Assembly (NCBI GenBank): GCA_937895935.1
Contig: CALBKX010000004.1
Location: forward strand, 1 to 64,000
Direction: 5' to 3'
Length of the DNA: 64,000 nucleotides
Source: an uncultured Clostridia bacterium
GTDB lineage: Bacteria; Bacillota; Clostridia; Christensenellales; UBA1242
The position numbers were made by a program, and so were the translations under genes. Every line of letters starts with the position of its first letter. Within the stretch, counting starts at the first letter, position 1. Below the pieces are notes generated by a model. It was not told the origin of the DNA. It ran no database searches and worked only from the letters and a program-made list of their open reading frames with translations. This document shows positions 8,355 through 17,877 of this stretch, in pieces.

Positions 8355-11177
8355 ATGGAAAATTATATTGTAGTTAAGGGAGCCAAAGAAAACAATTTAA
8401 AAAATGTTAGCGTTAAGTTCCCTAGAAATAAATTAGTTGTGTTTACAGGTGTTAGCGGAAGCGGTAAAAGTACACTTGCATTTAAAACAATTTTTGCAGA
8501 AGGGCAAAGAAGATATATTGAATCTTTGTCATCTTATGCGAGAATGTTTTTAGGGCAAGCACAAAAACCTGATGTGGAAAGTATTGAAGGGTTGAGTCCA
8601 GCGATTTCAATAGACCAAAAAACAACCAATCATAATCCTCGTTCTACAGTTGGAACAGTAACTGAAATATATGACTATTTTAGACTCTTATTTTCTCGTG
8701 TTGGCAAGCCAATGTGTCCAAATTGTGATAAGGAAATAAAAAAACAATCTATTGACCAAATAGTTGACCAAGTTTATGAATTGGGCGAGGGTACAAAAAT
8801 ATATATAGAAGCACCTGTTGTTCGTGGGAAAAAAGGCACTTATGAAAAATTAATTGAAGGATTTAAAAAGTCGGGCTATGCTCGTGTTTCTATTGATGGA
8901 ACCATTTATTCCTTAGATGAAAATTTTGAATTAGAAAAAAATAAAAAACACGATATTTCAGTTGTTGTTGATAGATTGTCTATTAAAGAAGATGTTAAAT
9001 CAAGGCTTACTGAAAGTATTGAAACCGCTTTAAATTTGGCCGATGGATTGGTTGTAATAACAGATGCATCTAGTTTAAACCAAAAGTTATTTAGTACCAA
9101 TTATGCTTGTCCTTATTGTGGGTATGTGGTAAGTGAAATTACACCTAGACTTTTTTCTTTTAACAATCCATATGGTGCCTGCCCAAATTGTACTGGACTT
9201 GGATACACTGAAGACATTGATGAAAGTCTAGTTTTAAAAAATTCTAATCTTAGCATTAAACAAGGTGCTTTTAATATTACAGGCTGGAGTGGAAGTGCTG
9301 GCACAATGGCTAGTGTGTATTTCAATATGCTTTCAAAAAATTATGGAATTGATTTAAATACTCCTGTTAAAGATTTGCCAAAAGAACAGTTAAACATTTT
9401 GCTATATGGAAATCAAGGTGAAAAGTTGTCTATGGAAATGCAATCAAGTAGATTTTCAGGGCAAATAAATTCTAGTTTTGAAGGAATAATCAATAATTTA
9501 TCAAGAAGATATAGAGAAAGTTCTAGCGACTATATTAAATTTGAAATTTCTAAATTTATAAAAGAACAAAAGTGTAGGGTTTGTGGAGGAAAGAGATTAA
9601 ACAAAAGTGCACTTTGCGTGAAGATTGATGGAAAAGACATTACACAAATGTGTGATATGTCAGTTGATGGTTTAAAAGAATACGTAAAAACCATAAAATT
9701 TAATAAAACTGATGAAAAAATTGCAGAAAATATTTTAAAAGAAATTAACGCAAGACTTCAATTTTTGTACGATGTTGGTTTGAATTATTTAACATTGAAT
9801 CGAAGTGCAGAAAGTTTAAGCGGTGGTGAAAGTCAGAGAATTAGACTTGCAACCCAAATTGGCAGTGGTCTTATGGGAGTGGTTTATATATTAGATGAAC
9901 CAAGTATTGGTCTTCACCAAAGGGATAATGATAAACTATTGGCAACACTAAAAAAATTAAGAGATTTGGGCAACACATTGATTGTGGTTGAACATGATGA
10001 GGACACTATAAAAAGTGCTGATTATATTGTCGACATTGGACCAAAGGCTGGTGTGCATGGCGGGAAAATTGTCGCACAGGGCAGTGTTAAAGACATTGAA
10101 AATTGCAAGGATTCAATAACTGGAAAATTTTTAAGTGGCGAAGAAAAAATAGAAATACCTAAAGAAAGGCGAAAACCTAAAGGTTGGCTAAAAATTATTG
10201 GTGCAAAACAAAATAATTTAAAAAATATTAACGTTGAAATTCCAACAGGTGTTTTTGTGTCAATTACTGGTGTCAGTGGTAGTGGGAAAAGTAGTTTGAT
10301 TAATGGCATTTTATATCCTTATTTGGCAAATAACTTAAACAGAGCACAACTCTCCTTAGGTAATTTCAGCAAAATTGAAGGAATAGAACAATTTGATAAA
10401 GTTATTTGCATTGACCAAGCTCCAATTGGGAAAACACCTCGTTCTAATCCAGCAACCTACACGGGTGTTTGGACTGCCATTAGGGAACTATTTGCAAGCA
10501 CAAAAGATGCAAAAATGCGTGGATTTGAGGCTGGAAGATTCAGTTTTAATGTGGCTGGCGGTAGATGTGAAGCCTGTGATGGTGCTGGTGTAAAAAATAT
10601 TGAAATGTACTTTTTGCCAGATATTACAATCCCTTGTGAGGTTTGTAAAGGCACAAGATACAATAGGGAAACACTTGATGTTAAATATAAAGACAAAAGT
10701 ATTTCTGACGTTTTAGATATGACAGTGGAAGAAGCACTTAAATTTTTTGAAAATATACCTAGCATTGTTTCAAAAATTCAAGCACTTTATGATGTTGGTT
10801 TAGGCTATATTAAACTGGGACAATCTGCAACTGAACTTTCCGGTGGTGAAGCACAACGTGTTAAACTTGCAACTGAACTTGCTAAAAAATCTACTGGTAA
10901 AACTATTTATATTTTGGATGAACCTACAACGGGACTTCATAGTTATGATGTTAAAAAATTAATTGCAATTTTGCAAAGATTGGTTGGAAGTGGAAATACA
11001 GTTGTTGTTATTGAACATAATTTGGATGTAATTAAATCTGTTGATTATATCATTGACTTAGGCCCTGAAGGTGGCGATAAAGGTGGTGAAATTATTGCAA
11101 AAGGCACACCTAGTGAAGTGGCAGAAATAGAAAATAGTTATACGGGCATTTATTTAAAAAAAATATTAAAAAATTAA
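8355..11177 (+). CDS. uvrA: UvrABC excinuclease subunit A
   Basis: This 940-residue protein, of the family's usual length, recognises DNA damage and loads UvrB in nucleotide excision repair. It carries two ABC ATPase modules. The first Walker A is GVSGSGKSTLAF, with signature LSGGESQRIRLATQIGSG and Walker B VYILDEPSIGLHQRD. The second has GVSGSGKSSLINGI, LSGGEAQRVKLATELAK and YILDEPTTGLHSYD. Zinc-binding pairs are visible (CPNC near residue 118, CPYC...CPNC near 252-280, and CEAC...CEVC near 738-760). The start ATG follows GAGGTAAATGAT. It is followed by a long hairpin terminator and appears to be transcribed alone. Confidence 0.97.
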   Translation: MENYIVVKGAKENNLKNVSVKFPRNKLVVFTGVSGSGKSTLAFKTIFAEGQRRYIESLSSYARMFLGQAQKPDVESIEGLSPAISIDQKTTNHNPRSTVGTVTEIYDYFRLLFSRVGKPMCPNCDKEIKKQSIDQIVDQVYELGEGTKIYIEAPVVRGKKGTYEKLIEGFKKSGYARVSIDGTIYSLDENFELEKNKKHDISVVVDRLSIKEDVKSRLTESIETALNLADGLVVITDASSLNQKLFSTNYACPYCGYVVSEITPRLFSFNNPYGACPNCTGLGYTEDIDESLVLKNSNLSIKQGAFNITGWSGSAGTMASVYFNMLSKNYGIDLNTPVKDLPKEQLNILLYGNQGEKLSMEMQSSRFSGQINSSFEGIINNLSRRYRESSSDYIKFEISKFIKEQKCRVCGGKRLNKSALCVKIDGKDITQMCDMSVDGLKEYVKTIKFNKTDEKIAENILKEINARLQFLYDVGLNYLTLNRSAESLSGGESQRIRLATQIGSGLMGVVYILDEPSIGLHQRDNDKLLATLKKLRDLGNTLIVVEHDEDTIKSADYIVDIGPKAGVHGGKIVAQGSVKDIENCKDSITGKFLSGEEKIEIPKERRKPKGWLKIIGAKQNNLKNINVEIPTGVFVSITGVSGSGKSSLINGILYPYLANNLNRAQLSLGNFSKIEGIEQFDKVICIDQAPIGKTPRSNPATYTGVWTAIRELFASTKDAKMRGFEAGRFSFNVAGGRCEACDGAGVKNIEMYFLPDITIPCEVCKGTRYNRETLDVKYKDKSISDVLDMTVEEALKFFENIPSIVSKIQALYDVGLGYIKLGQSATELSGGEAQRVKLATELAKKSTGKTIYILDEPTTGLHSYDVKKLIAILQRLVGSGNTVVVIEHNLDVIKSVDYIIDLGPEGGDKGGEIIAKGTPSEVAEIENSYTGIYLKKILKN

Positions 11178-11249
11178 TTAAAAAAAATTAATTTAATATT
11201 GATAAAAAAGCATTTATTTTAATTTATTTATAAATTTATTAATTTATTT

Positions 11250-11300
11250 GTGTCAAATATTGCAATATTGGATATTGCAATATTTGACACTTTTTTATTT
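11250..11300 (+). terminator. Terminator whose 3' arm contains the next promoter's -35
   Basis: A perfect 18-bp stem (11250-11267 with 11273-11290) and a 5-base loop are followed by TTTTTTATTTTT. The 3' arm ends in TTGACAC, so the -35 box of the J-domain gene is inside the hairpin. Confidence 0.85.
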
Positions 11301-11312
11301 TTGTGATATTGT
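11284..11312 (+). promoter_or_regulatory. Promoter of the J-domain gene
   Basis: TTGACA (11284-11289), 17-bp spacer made of the terminator's T tract, TATTGT (11307-11312). The start codon at 11324 is 11 bases beyond, so the leader would be only a few bases. Confidence 0.6.
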
Positions 11313-11323
11313 TTATTAAAAAT

Positions 11324-11845
11324 ATGAAAAATTATTATGAAATAATTGGCGTGGAAGTAAACGCAAGTTATGAAGAGATAAAAAAGGCATACTTAAGAAA
11401 AATGAAAAAATATCACCCAGATGTGTATGAGGGTGATAAGAATTTTGCATTAGAAAAAACAGCGGAAATAAATGAGGCATATAATATACTAAAAGATGAA
11501 GAGCAAAGAAGGGTTTATGATTTAACCAATAATTTTAATGAAAATTCAAATGAAGAAGCAATAAAAAACAACGAAACCGAAGATGCAAACATCTTAAAAG
11601 ACTTTGGTAAAAAAATCGGAAGTTTTTTTAAAGGATTAAAATCTGATTTAAAAAATTTTGCAAGTAGAAAAAAACAAACCAACAATAAAGATTTAAAAAA
11701 TGAAAAGGAACAAAAAGAATTTTTAAGTGAAGAAGATAAAGAAACATACCTAAACAAAAAGGAAAAAATTAAAAACAAAATAATTATATGGTCTTTGCTT
11801 TTGATTGTGGCTGTTTTAATAATTATCTCTATAAGGCTATTTTAA
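11324..11845 (+). CDS. Membrane-anchored J-domain (DnaJ-like) protein
   Basis: The 173-residue product begins [20 protein letters not shown] and contains the J-domain hallmark YHPDVYEG (HPD, about residues 32-34), followed by helix [20 protein letters not shown]-domains stimulate Hsp70 (DnaK) ATPase. After it come a charged, Lys/Asn-rich linker (residues about 75-145) and one C-terminal membrane helix ([22 protein letters not shown]). There is no Gly/Phe-rich or zinc-finger region, so this is not DnaJ itself. I infer a membrane-tethered co-chaperone with the J-domain in the cytosol. I start at ATG 11324; a GTG 21 bases upstream overlaps the -10 box and cannot be the start. Confidence 0.8.
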   Translation: MKNYYEIIGVEVNASYEEIKKAYLRKMKKYHPDVYEGDKNFALEKTAEINEAYNILKDEEQRRVYDLTNNFNENSNEEAIKNNETEDANILKDFGKKIGSFFKGLKSDLKNFASRKKQTNNKDLKNEKEQKEFLSEEDKETYLNKKEKIKNKIIIWSLLLIVAVLIIISIRLF

Positions 11846-11890
11846 AGAATTTCTAAACTAAATATTTTTCAATTTAACAAATATTTATTG

Positions 11891-12280
11891 TTAGAAAATG
11901 TTTTCAAAACTTACACCCATAATGTGACTATAGGCAGAACTGTAAAAAAGTACAAGTTCTAAACTTGTGGTATATTCTTCTTTTATATTGTTTTTTGCAT
12001 ATGAAATCATACGCATTATTTCATTCCCCATATCTGTCATATCTTTATGATTAACAAAAAAACATAATGCATCTTCATATTTTATCCAAAAATTTTTTAA
12101 CACTCTAGTTTTAGTTATTATTTCTTCAGTGTTTAAATTTTCTGTTGTTAGTGCAAGAGAGTATAATTCATTGCCTTGACTGTTGATTTCTGTAAGTGTC
12201 TTTCGTACAATAATTTCTTCAGTGACACAAACGCCTATTAAAAAAATTGAAATAATTATAATACTTAAAAGTCTTTTCAC
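11891..12280 (-). CDS. DUF4363 family protein
   Basis: This 129-residue protein starts with an N-terminal hydrophobic helix (LLSIIIISIFLIGVCV) that could be a signal anchor. The rest is predicted helical, with a VLKNFWIKYEDALCFFVNHKDMTDM segment that fits the DUF4363 family. DUF4363 genes commonly sit next to DUF421 genes in clostridia, as here, but their function is unknown. The start codon is GTG, preceded by AAAGGAG seven bases away, and the gene follows the DUF421 gene after 12 bases, so the two are co-transcribed. Confidence 0.65.
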   Translation of the reverse strand: MKRLLSIIIISIFLIGVCVTEEIIVRKTLTEINSQGNELYSLALTTENLNTEEIITKTRVLKNFWIKYEDALCFFVNHKDMTDMGNEIMRMISYAKNNIKEEYTTSLELVLFYSSAYSHIMGVSFENIF

Positions 12281-12292
12281 TACAATGCTCCT

Positions 12293-12991
12293 TTAATTAG
12301 CATCTATAATTTTGCAAGGTTTATTCTTCTCTTGAAAAAATATTTCACCTTGTTTTGTGATTGTTAAAACTAAAACTTGTTTTATAGATTTAACATTTTG
12401 TTTCTTTAATATATCATTAAAATATTCCTTGGACTTATCGCTCATTTTCAAGTTTTCTTTCATATATGAACCTTCAGAGATTATTGTAAGAGGAAGAGTA
12501 TCTTCTTCTTTTTTTATTTTCATATCGCCATTGGTAACTGGCGAATTTTCTGGTTTTGGCATAACACTTACTTTGCCATTGGTTTCCATAATGGCATATA
12601 GAACTTCGCTAAAACTAAAATAGCCAGATTCTCTAATTGCTTCAAATAAATCGTCTATAGTTATGTTTAATTTTTTTAATGATTCATAATTTATTCCTGT
12701 TTGATCAATTACAATTACAGGCTTACCACTTATGAAATTACTAAACCCTGTACTAGCTCTTGTTAAACTGGTAATTACAAAGTGAAAAACAACTAATGTT
12801 AAAAGCGGTACAACACCATTTAAAAGTGGCACACTCATTTCTGCCATTGGGATGGTTGCAAGGTCCGCTATTATCAATGTCAAAACCAATTCAAAAGGTT
12901 GCATTTGACCTAATTGACGTTTTCCCATAAGTCTAAAAACAAAAAGAATTAAAACATAAATCAATAAAACTCTAATAATAATTGTAATCAT
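12293..12991 (-). CDS. DUF421 / YetF-family membrane protein
   Basis: The 232-residue protein has three N-terminal membrane helices. They contain the family signature FRLMGKRQLGQMQPFELVLTLIIADLATIPM and a conserved SGKPVIVIDQTGINYESLKKLNITIDDLFEAIRESGYFSFSEVLYAIMETNGKVSV cytosolic domain. The YetF/DUF421 family is widespread in Firmicutes and its biochemical role is not settled. It is the first gene of a pair with DUF4363 and lies downstream of a minus-strand terminator, so it probably has its own promoter in 12992-13070, though I see no strong -10 there and no clear Shine-Dalgarno. Confidence 0.8.
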   Translation of the reverse strand: MITIIIRVLLIYVLILFVFRLMGKRQLGQMQPFELVLTLIIADLATIPMAEMSVPLLNGVVPLLTLVVFHFVITSLTRASTGFSNFISGKPVIVIDQTGINYESLKKLNITIDDLFEAIRESGYFSFSEVLYAIMETNGKVSVMPKPENSPVTNGDMKIKKEEDTLPLTIISEGSYMKENLKMSDKSKEYFNDILKKQNVKSIKQVLVLTITKQGEIFFQEKNKPCKIIDAN

Positions 12992-13074
12992 ATTAATATT
13001 TTTGACTAAATAAATGAGTTTAAACTTAAAATAATTCTTATTTAACCAAATAAATTAAACTTACTAAAAATTAA

Positions 13075-13104
13075 AAAAAAGAACCCCAATATTAGGAGGT
13101 TCGC
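13075..13104 (-). terminator. Terminator after the SpoVB-like gene
   Basis: On the minus strand GAACCTCC pairs with GGGGTTC around TAATATT and is followed by seven T. Confidence 0.75.
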
Positions 13105-13111
13105 TTCAAAA

Positions 13112-14659
13112 TTAAAAAGCTTTTCTTTTTTTCTTCTTTTTAAATAATTTTTTATTTAGTTTTGATTTAATCCAAACGGAAATAGTATTTACTTCAATTA
13201 AATTAAATATAAAGCATAATAGGATATAAAATAATGAACCTATTGAGCAAGATATTGCAAGAGCGAAAAATTTTGTCATTATGTTTGTTAAAAGATTGCA
13301 AAGTAAAGAACATATACTAGCGGAAGGAATTATAAATGTAACAGATAGCCATAAGAATTTGCTTATTTGTAATTTTTCTCCAATAACTTTATGTAACATT
13401 CTTATATTTAAAAAACTTGTTGTTAAAAATAATCCTCCAAAACCCCAAATAAGTGCATTTATTCCTAAAAACATTGGTAAAAACCAAATTGATAAAATCA
13501 AAAGAATAGCGCCCAAAACATAATTTTTCATTGATTTTACTTCATATCCTAAAGAATTTAATAGTGAAGAAGTAACATTTGTTAACCCAAGCGGTAGAAT
13601 TATCCAAGCCGACTGAGATAAAAGTATGCCACTTAAAGAGTTGTCATAGAAAAACAAACCAATTACTTCGCCTGCACCAATATATAATGGGATAAACATA
13701 ACAGAAATAAAAATGGTAAATTTAATCGCTGAAACAACTCGGGTTTTAATATAAGTCATATCCTGTTTGACAAGTGCAAATGAAAGGTCAGGAACAAGTG
13801 CCGTAGAAAGAGAACCAATTATTGTTGAAGGAATATACAAAAAAGGAATTGTCATTCCCATTGCTGTGCCAAATAAACTTAATGCTTGTGCAGAAGTAAA
13901 GCCTGCCGCAACTAATCTTAATGGAACTATTAGTGCTATAATCGGTTGCACCAAACTTCCGGCAATTCTTACGCCAGTTATGGTGGATGATTGTTTTATT
14001 AAATTTTTATATACGCTTTTATCTTTTGTTTTTTGGAATTTGCCTCCAATTGCAAAAAATATAATAATTACAAGCACGCTTGAAAGTAGGCAAGCAATTG
14101 ACATAGATACCGCTGCAACATAAGCACCATCTGTTAAACCAAATAATCCGCTAATTAAAATTATAAATAGTATAACTCTAACAACTTGTTCAAAAAGCTC
14201 TGTAATACATAATGCAAAGTATTTGTTTTGACCCCAAATATTACCTCTTAATGTGCTATAAATTGCAGAAAAAACAAGAGCAGGCAATAATAAAAGTAAA
14301 ATAGTTATACATTTATCATCTGTAAAAATATGTTTTAAAACAGGTATAAAAATAAACACTAATCCGCATAAAATAAAACTTAAAACGATACCTATGACAA
14401 CACTTGCTGTAACCATTTTTCTTTCAGAGGTCTTATCGTTTGTTGCTCTATAACCAGCCGTCAAACGGCTGACAATAAATGGCAATCCACTCGCAACTAT
14501 TGTTAGTAAAACCATAAATACAGAAAAACTTACTTGATACTGACCTAGTGCTTCTGAACCTATGGCTCTTGAAATATAAATTCTAAATAAAAATCCTATA
14601 ATTCTTGTAATTATAGAAAAAAGGACAATTATAAAAACGGTTTTAAATAAAGATTTCAT
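13112..14659 (-). CDS. SpoVB-like polysaccharide/lipid flippase
   Basis: This 515-residue integral membrane protein has about 12-14 hydrophobic helices. Its N-terminus (SIITRIIGFLFRIYISRAIGSEALGQYQVSFSVF) fits the SpoVB/MurJ-like branch of the MOP exporter superfamily. Family members flip lipid-linked sugars or peptidoglycan precursors across the membrane; SpoVB acts in spore cortex assembly. Whether this cell sporulates cannot be judged from the window, and a general cell-wall precursor role is equally possible. The tail is very basic (KLNKKLFKKKKKRKAF). The gene is divergent from the LysM gene with only 31 bases between, so the two promoters must overlap; no clear pair of boxes is visible. 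Confidence 0.75.
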   Translation of the reverse strand: MKSLFKTVFIIVLFSIITRIIGFLFRIYISRAIGSEALGQYQVSFSVFMVLLTIVASGLPFIVSRLTAGYRATNDKTSERKMVTASVVIGIVLSFILCGLVFIFIPVLKHIFTDDKCITILLLLLPALVFSAIYSTLRGNIWGQNKYFALCITELFEQVVRVILFIILISGLFGLTDGAYVAAVSMSIACLLSSVLVIIIFFAIGGKFQKTKDKSVYKNLIKQSSTITGVRIAGSLVQPIIALIVPLRLVAAGFTSAQALSLFGTAMGMTIPFLYIPSTIIGSLSTALVPDLSFALVKQDMTYIKTRVVSAIKFTIFISVMFIPLYIGAGEVIGLFFYDNSLSGILLSQSAWIILPLGLTNVTSSLLNSLGYEVKSMKNYVLGAILLILSIWFLPMFLGINALIWGFGGLFLTTSFLNIRMLHKVIGEKLQISKFLWLSVTFIIPSASICSLLCNLLTNIMTKFFALAISCSIGSLFYILLCFIFNLIEVNTISVWIKSKLNKKLFKKKKKRKAF

Positions 14660-14690
14660 AGTATATATTTATTAAAAGAGGTGTTTTTGT

Positions 14691-14975
14691 ATGATTATTT
14701 CTTATATTTTTCCGCAAATGATTTTTATTGAAGATGAAAAAACATTAAAAATGATAAACAAAAATTTTAACAATTATTATATGAATAAACGGATAGAAAT
14801 AGGCAGTTGGTTTCAAACTAATCCTATTTTTAAAGAAGAAATATGCTATGTCGTAAAACCACTTGATACTTTTGAAAGTGTAGCTAAAAAACTAAATATT
14901 TCTATTGAAGAATTGAAAATACTTTCCAAAACTAAACACTTATTTGTTGGTCAAAAGATTAACATTTTAAAATAG
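14691..14975 (+). CDS. LysM-domain protein
   Basis: A 94-residue protein behind AAAAGAGGTG. Residues about 52-94 form one LysM domain (CYVVKPLDTFESVAKKLNISIEELKILS...LFVGQKINIL), a fold that binds N-acetylglucosamine polymers such as peptidoglycan. There is no signal peptide: the N-terminal half is YIFPQMIFIEDEKTLKMINKN, which is not classically secretory. The domain may therefore act inside the cell or in a complex. It lies between the SpoVB-like gene and the GNAT-lysS operon, which has its own promoter. Confidence 0.7.
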   Translation: MIISYIFPQMIFIEDEKTLKMINKNFNNYYMNKRIEIGSWFQTNPIFKEEICYVVKPLDTFESVAKKLNISIEELKILSKTKHLFVGQKINILK

Positions 14976-15004
14976 TTGAAAAAAATACTAAAGTGTTGTA
15001 TACT
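14976..15004 (+). promoter_or_regulatory. Promoter of the GNAT-lysS operon
   Basis: TTGAAA (14976-14981), 17-bp spacer, TATACT (14999-15004). Predicted start near 15011, with AAAGGA before ATG 15032. Confidence 0.75.
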
Positions 15005-15031
15005 ACTAAAGTTTAAGAAAAGGATAAAGTT

Positions 15032-16156
15032 ATGATTGAAGTAAAACAAATATCTAGCAAAAAAGATATAAAAACTTTTGTTGATTTTCCAACAAAATTA
15101 TATAAAGGTGTTAAGGAATATTCTTATCCACTTAGAAGTGATGAACTTAAAATGTTTAATCCTAAAAAGAATGTTTCTTATAAAGATTGTGATGTCGCAA
15201 CTTTTTTAGCTTATAAAGATGGAAAGGTTGTGGGAAGAATTGCGGCTATGGTGCAAAAACTTTATAATAATAAAATGAATGAAAAACGTGTACGTTTTAC
15301 TCGTTTTGACTGCATTAATGACCAAGAAGTAGCAAATGAAATTTTTAATACTGTTGAAAATTGGGCAAAAAATCAAGGAATGGACACTGTGCATGGACCT
15401 CTTGGATTCAACGATTTAGATTGTGAAGGCTTGATTGTTGAAGGCTTTAATGAAAGATGTACATATGAGGAAAGGTATAATTTTGAATACTATAAGGATT
15501 TAATTGAATCTTGCGGTTATCAAAAAGAAATTGATTGGCTTGAAAGGAAAATTTATCCACCAAAGGAAAAAAATGAAAGGGTTGATAGAATTGCTGAAAT
15601 CGTAGCTAAAAGATATAAATTAAAATTTGCAAAAACAAAATCTAAAAGGCAATTTTTAAAAAAATATAAAGAAGGTATATTACAAGTTTTAGATGAAGCG
15701 TATAGTCCTTTATATGGTGTTGTTCCTTACACTGAGGAAGTAAAAAAACAACTTTTATCTCAATTTAAAACTTTTTTGGACTTGCGTTTTATGTTTGTCA
15801 TAGTAAATGAAAAGGACGAAGTTGTATGCTTTGGTGTTTCTATCCCTCAATTGAATGAAGCGTTGTACAAATCAAAAGGTAGATTGACGTTACCCGCTAT
15901 ATTTAAAGTGTTAAGAGCATTGAAATCACCAAAAGTTGTTGATTTTGCAATTATTGGCGTTAGACCTGATTACTCGAATGAAGGCGTTGGCGCTCTTGCT
16001 ATAAAATATCTTATGGACAATATGGAAAAAGAAGGGGTGGAATACTGCGAAACAAATTTGTGCTTAGAAAATAATGCAAAAATAAATTCTACTTGGCAAT
16101 ATTTTAATCACGATGTTCATCGCCGTAGACGTGCATACTTTAAAAAGATAGGTTAA
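15032..16156 (+). CDS. GNAT-fold N-acyltransferase-like protein
   Basis: The 374-residue protein has an N-terminal region with VATFLAYKDGKVVGRIAAMV (a GNAT beta-strand pair), HGPLGFNDLDCEGLIVEGFNE, and a C-terminal half with VDFAIIGVRPDYSNEGVGALAIKYLM, the acetyl-CoA-binding region of the GNAT superfamily, then YCETNLCLENNAKINSTWQYF. The length and GPLGFNDLD motif fit a conserved but uncharacterised bacterial GNAT group. Substrate unknown. It is first in an operon with lysS (12-base gap, Shine-Dalgarno AAAAGGAAAG), which may hint at a link to translation or simply shared expression. Confidence 0.7.
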   Translation: MIEVKQISSKKDIKTFVDFPTKLYKGVKEYSYPLRSDELKMFNPKKNVSYKDCDVATFLAYKDGKVVGRIAAMVQKLYNNKMNEKRVRFTRFDCINDQEVANEIFNTVENWAKNQGMDTVHGPLGFNDLDCEGLIVEGFNERCTYEERYNFEYYKDLIESCGYQKEIDWLERKIYPPKEKNERVDRIAEIVAKRYKLKFAKTKSKRQFLKKYKEGILQVLDEAYSPLYGVVPYTEEVKKQLLSQFKTFLDLRFMFVIVNEKDEVVCFGVSIPQLNEALYKSKGRLTLPAIFKVLRALKSPKVVDFAIIGVRPDYSNEGVGALAIKYLMDNMEKEGVEYCETNLCLENNAKINSTWQYFNHDVHRRRRAYFKKIG

Positions 16157-16168
16157 AAGGAAAGATTT

Positions 16169-17638
16169 ATGGAAAATACACAAAATTTGTCTAATGAATT
16201 TGATATTAGAAAAGAAAAAATAAATATACTTGAAAAAAATGGTGAAATTGTATATAAAGAAAAATTCGAAAGAACTAATACAATTGAAGAAGCGAGAACT
16301 TTGGGCGATGGTGCAAAAGTTAAAATTGCAGGTAGAATTGTTTTTAAACGTGTTATGGGTAAATTTGGATTTATGCAAATCCGTGACCTTAAAGCAAAAA
16401 TTCAAGTAAGTGTTGGCATTAACGAGTTGGAACCTGAAAAATATGATTTTTATAAAAAAATGATTGATATCGGTGACTTTGTTGGCGTTGAAGGTGAAAT
16501 ATATACAACTCAAACAGGGGAAATAACTGTTAGAGCATTTAATGTTACTCTTCTTTCTAAAGCATTAAGACCTCTTCCAGAAAAATTCCACGGATTAACT
16601 GACTTGGAAGCAAAATATCGTCAAAGATATTTAGATTTAATTTCTAATGAAGAAACAAGACAGGTTTTTATTGGTAGAAGTAAACTTTTAGGCTTTATAA
16701 GAAAATATTTAGGTGAAAATGGGTTTTTGGAAGTGGAAACTCCAATTTTACAAAGTGCGGTTTGTGGGGCAAGTGCTAAACCTTTTTTCACTCATCACAA
16801 TGCTCTTGACAAAGAAATGAATTTACGAATAGCTCCTGAAACTTACTTAAAACAATGCATTGCTGGCGGGTTTGATAGAGTTTTTGAAGTCGCAAAGTGT
16901 TTTAGAAATGAAGGTATGGACACACAACACTTGCAGGAATTTACACAAGTTGAATGGTACGCATCTTACTGGAATTTTGAAGATAATATTAAATTTTTCC
17001 AAGGTTTTATAAAAAATTTATTGTTGGAATTAACCGGTAAAACAACCATTGAAAAAGATGATGTGACTCTTGATTTTGGAAAAGAAAATTTTGATAGAAT
17101 AAATTATGTTGAAAAAATGAGAGAAATTCTTGGCTTTGACTTTTTAGACTATAATGACCCTATTGAACTTAAAAACAAAGTTATTGAAACAGGAATTTTT
17201 ACTGCTCAAGATTTGAATGATTATAAGTCTGTAAGTCAAATAATTGATTTCATCTACAAAAAGAAAATCCGTGAAAACATTATTCAACCAACGATTCTTT
17301 ATAATTATCCGGCTGTTTTAATACCTCTTGCAAGACGTAACGATAAAGATTCAAGAATTATTGATGTTTTCCAAGTTGTTGTTATGGGAACTGAACTTTG
17401 CAAAGCATATTCAGAACTTGTAAATCCTATACAACAACGCAAAGCTTTCGAGGCGCAACTTGAAGCAAAAAAACAAGGTGATGACGAAACTATGGACTTG
17501 GATGAAGGTTTTATGCTTGCAATGGAACATGGTATGCCACCAATCTCTGGACTTGGTTGCGGACTTGATAGATTGCTTATGCTTATTTATAACCAACCAT
17601 CAGTTAGGGATGTTGTGTTGTTTCCGATTATGAAGTAA
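16169..17638 (+). CDS. lysS: Lysyl-tRNA synthetase (class II)
   Basis: The 489-residue enzyme charges tRNA-Lys. The N-terminal OB-fold anticodon-binding domain covers about residues 48-150 (KIAGRIVFKRVMGKFGFMQIRDL). The class II core follows: KYRQRYLDLI (motif 1 region), ASAKPFFTHHNALDKEMNLRIAPE, motif 2 FRNEGMDTQHLQEFTQVEWY, and motif 3 GLGCGLDRLLML near the C-terminus. Length is normal. No T-box is seen upstream; the gene is read from the GNAT promoter. A cluster of structured repeats begins two bases after the stop codon. Confidence 0.95.
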   Translation: MENTQNLSNEFDIRKEKINILEKNGEIVYKEKFERTNTIEEARTLGDGAKVKIAGRIVFKRVMGKFGFMQIRDLKAKIQVSVGINELEPEKYDFYKKMIDIGDFVGVEGEIYTTQTGEITVRAFNVTLLSKALRPLPEKFHGLTDLEAKYRQRYLDLISNEETRQVFIGRSKLLGFIRKYLGENGFLEVETPILQSAVCGASAKPFFTHHNALDKEMNLRIAPETYLKQCIAGGFDRVFEVAKCFRNEGMDTQHLQEFTQVEWYASYWNFEDNIKFFQGFIKNLLLELTGKTTIEKDDVTLDFGKENFDRINYVEKMREILGFDFLDYNDPIELKNKVIETGIFTAQDLNDYKSVSQIIDFIYKKKIRENIIQPTILYNYPAVLIPLARRNDKDSRIIDVFQVVVMGTELCKAYSELVNPIQQRKAFEAQLEAKKQGDDETMDLDEGFMLAMEHGMPPISGLGCGLDRLLMLIYNQPSVRDVVLFPIMK

Positions 17639-17639
17639 A

Positions 17640-17754
17640 GGCGGGTAAATTATTCGCTTCGCTTAAGGATGACGCCTTAAAGGGCGTCATAACCCGCTCA
17701 TCGAACTAATTTACCCGCCTTAGGGGAAGCCACTTGGCGAAGCGGGGCTCCGAA
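17640..17754 (+). repeat. Structured repeat family C, copy 1
   Basis: A 13-bp perfect inverted repeat (GGCGGGTAAATTA 17640-17652 / TAATTTACCCGCC 17707-17719) encloses an inner hairpin ATGACGCC/GGGCGTCAT. It is followed by the core TTAGGGGAAGCCACTTGGCG and AAGCGGGGCTCCGAA. The unit 17643-17754 is repeated almost exactly at 17878-17989 (four differences in 112 bases). Confidence 0.85.
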
Positions 17755-17877
17755 GTTTGAATTTACTTATGGATGCGGTTCTAAAGCTCGCATAACCCGT
17801 AAATTCAAATCAAAACACCTTTAGGGGAATAAAACCACTTGGCGAAGTATATCTTCGCGGGTGTTTTTTTTATAATT
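17755..17877 (+). repeat. Structured repeat family C, copy 2 (different arms)
   Basis: Same design with other arm sequences: TTTGAATTTAC (17756-17766) / GTAAATTCAAA (17799-17809), an inner hairpin, then TTTAGGGGAATAAAACCACT and TGGCGAAGTATATCTTCG. An extra stem AAAACACC/GGTGTTTT with eight T (17812-17871) could act as a terminator for lysS. Confidence 0.75.

Noticed and set aside
13281..14123. Two plus-strand ORFs inside the SpoVB-like gene
   Set aside because: They are antisense shadows; the minus-strand frame has clear membrane helices and family motifs.
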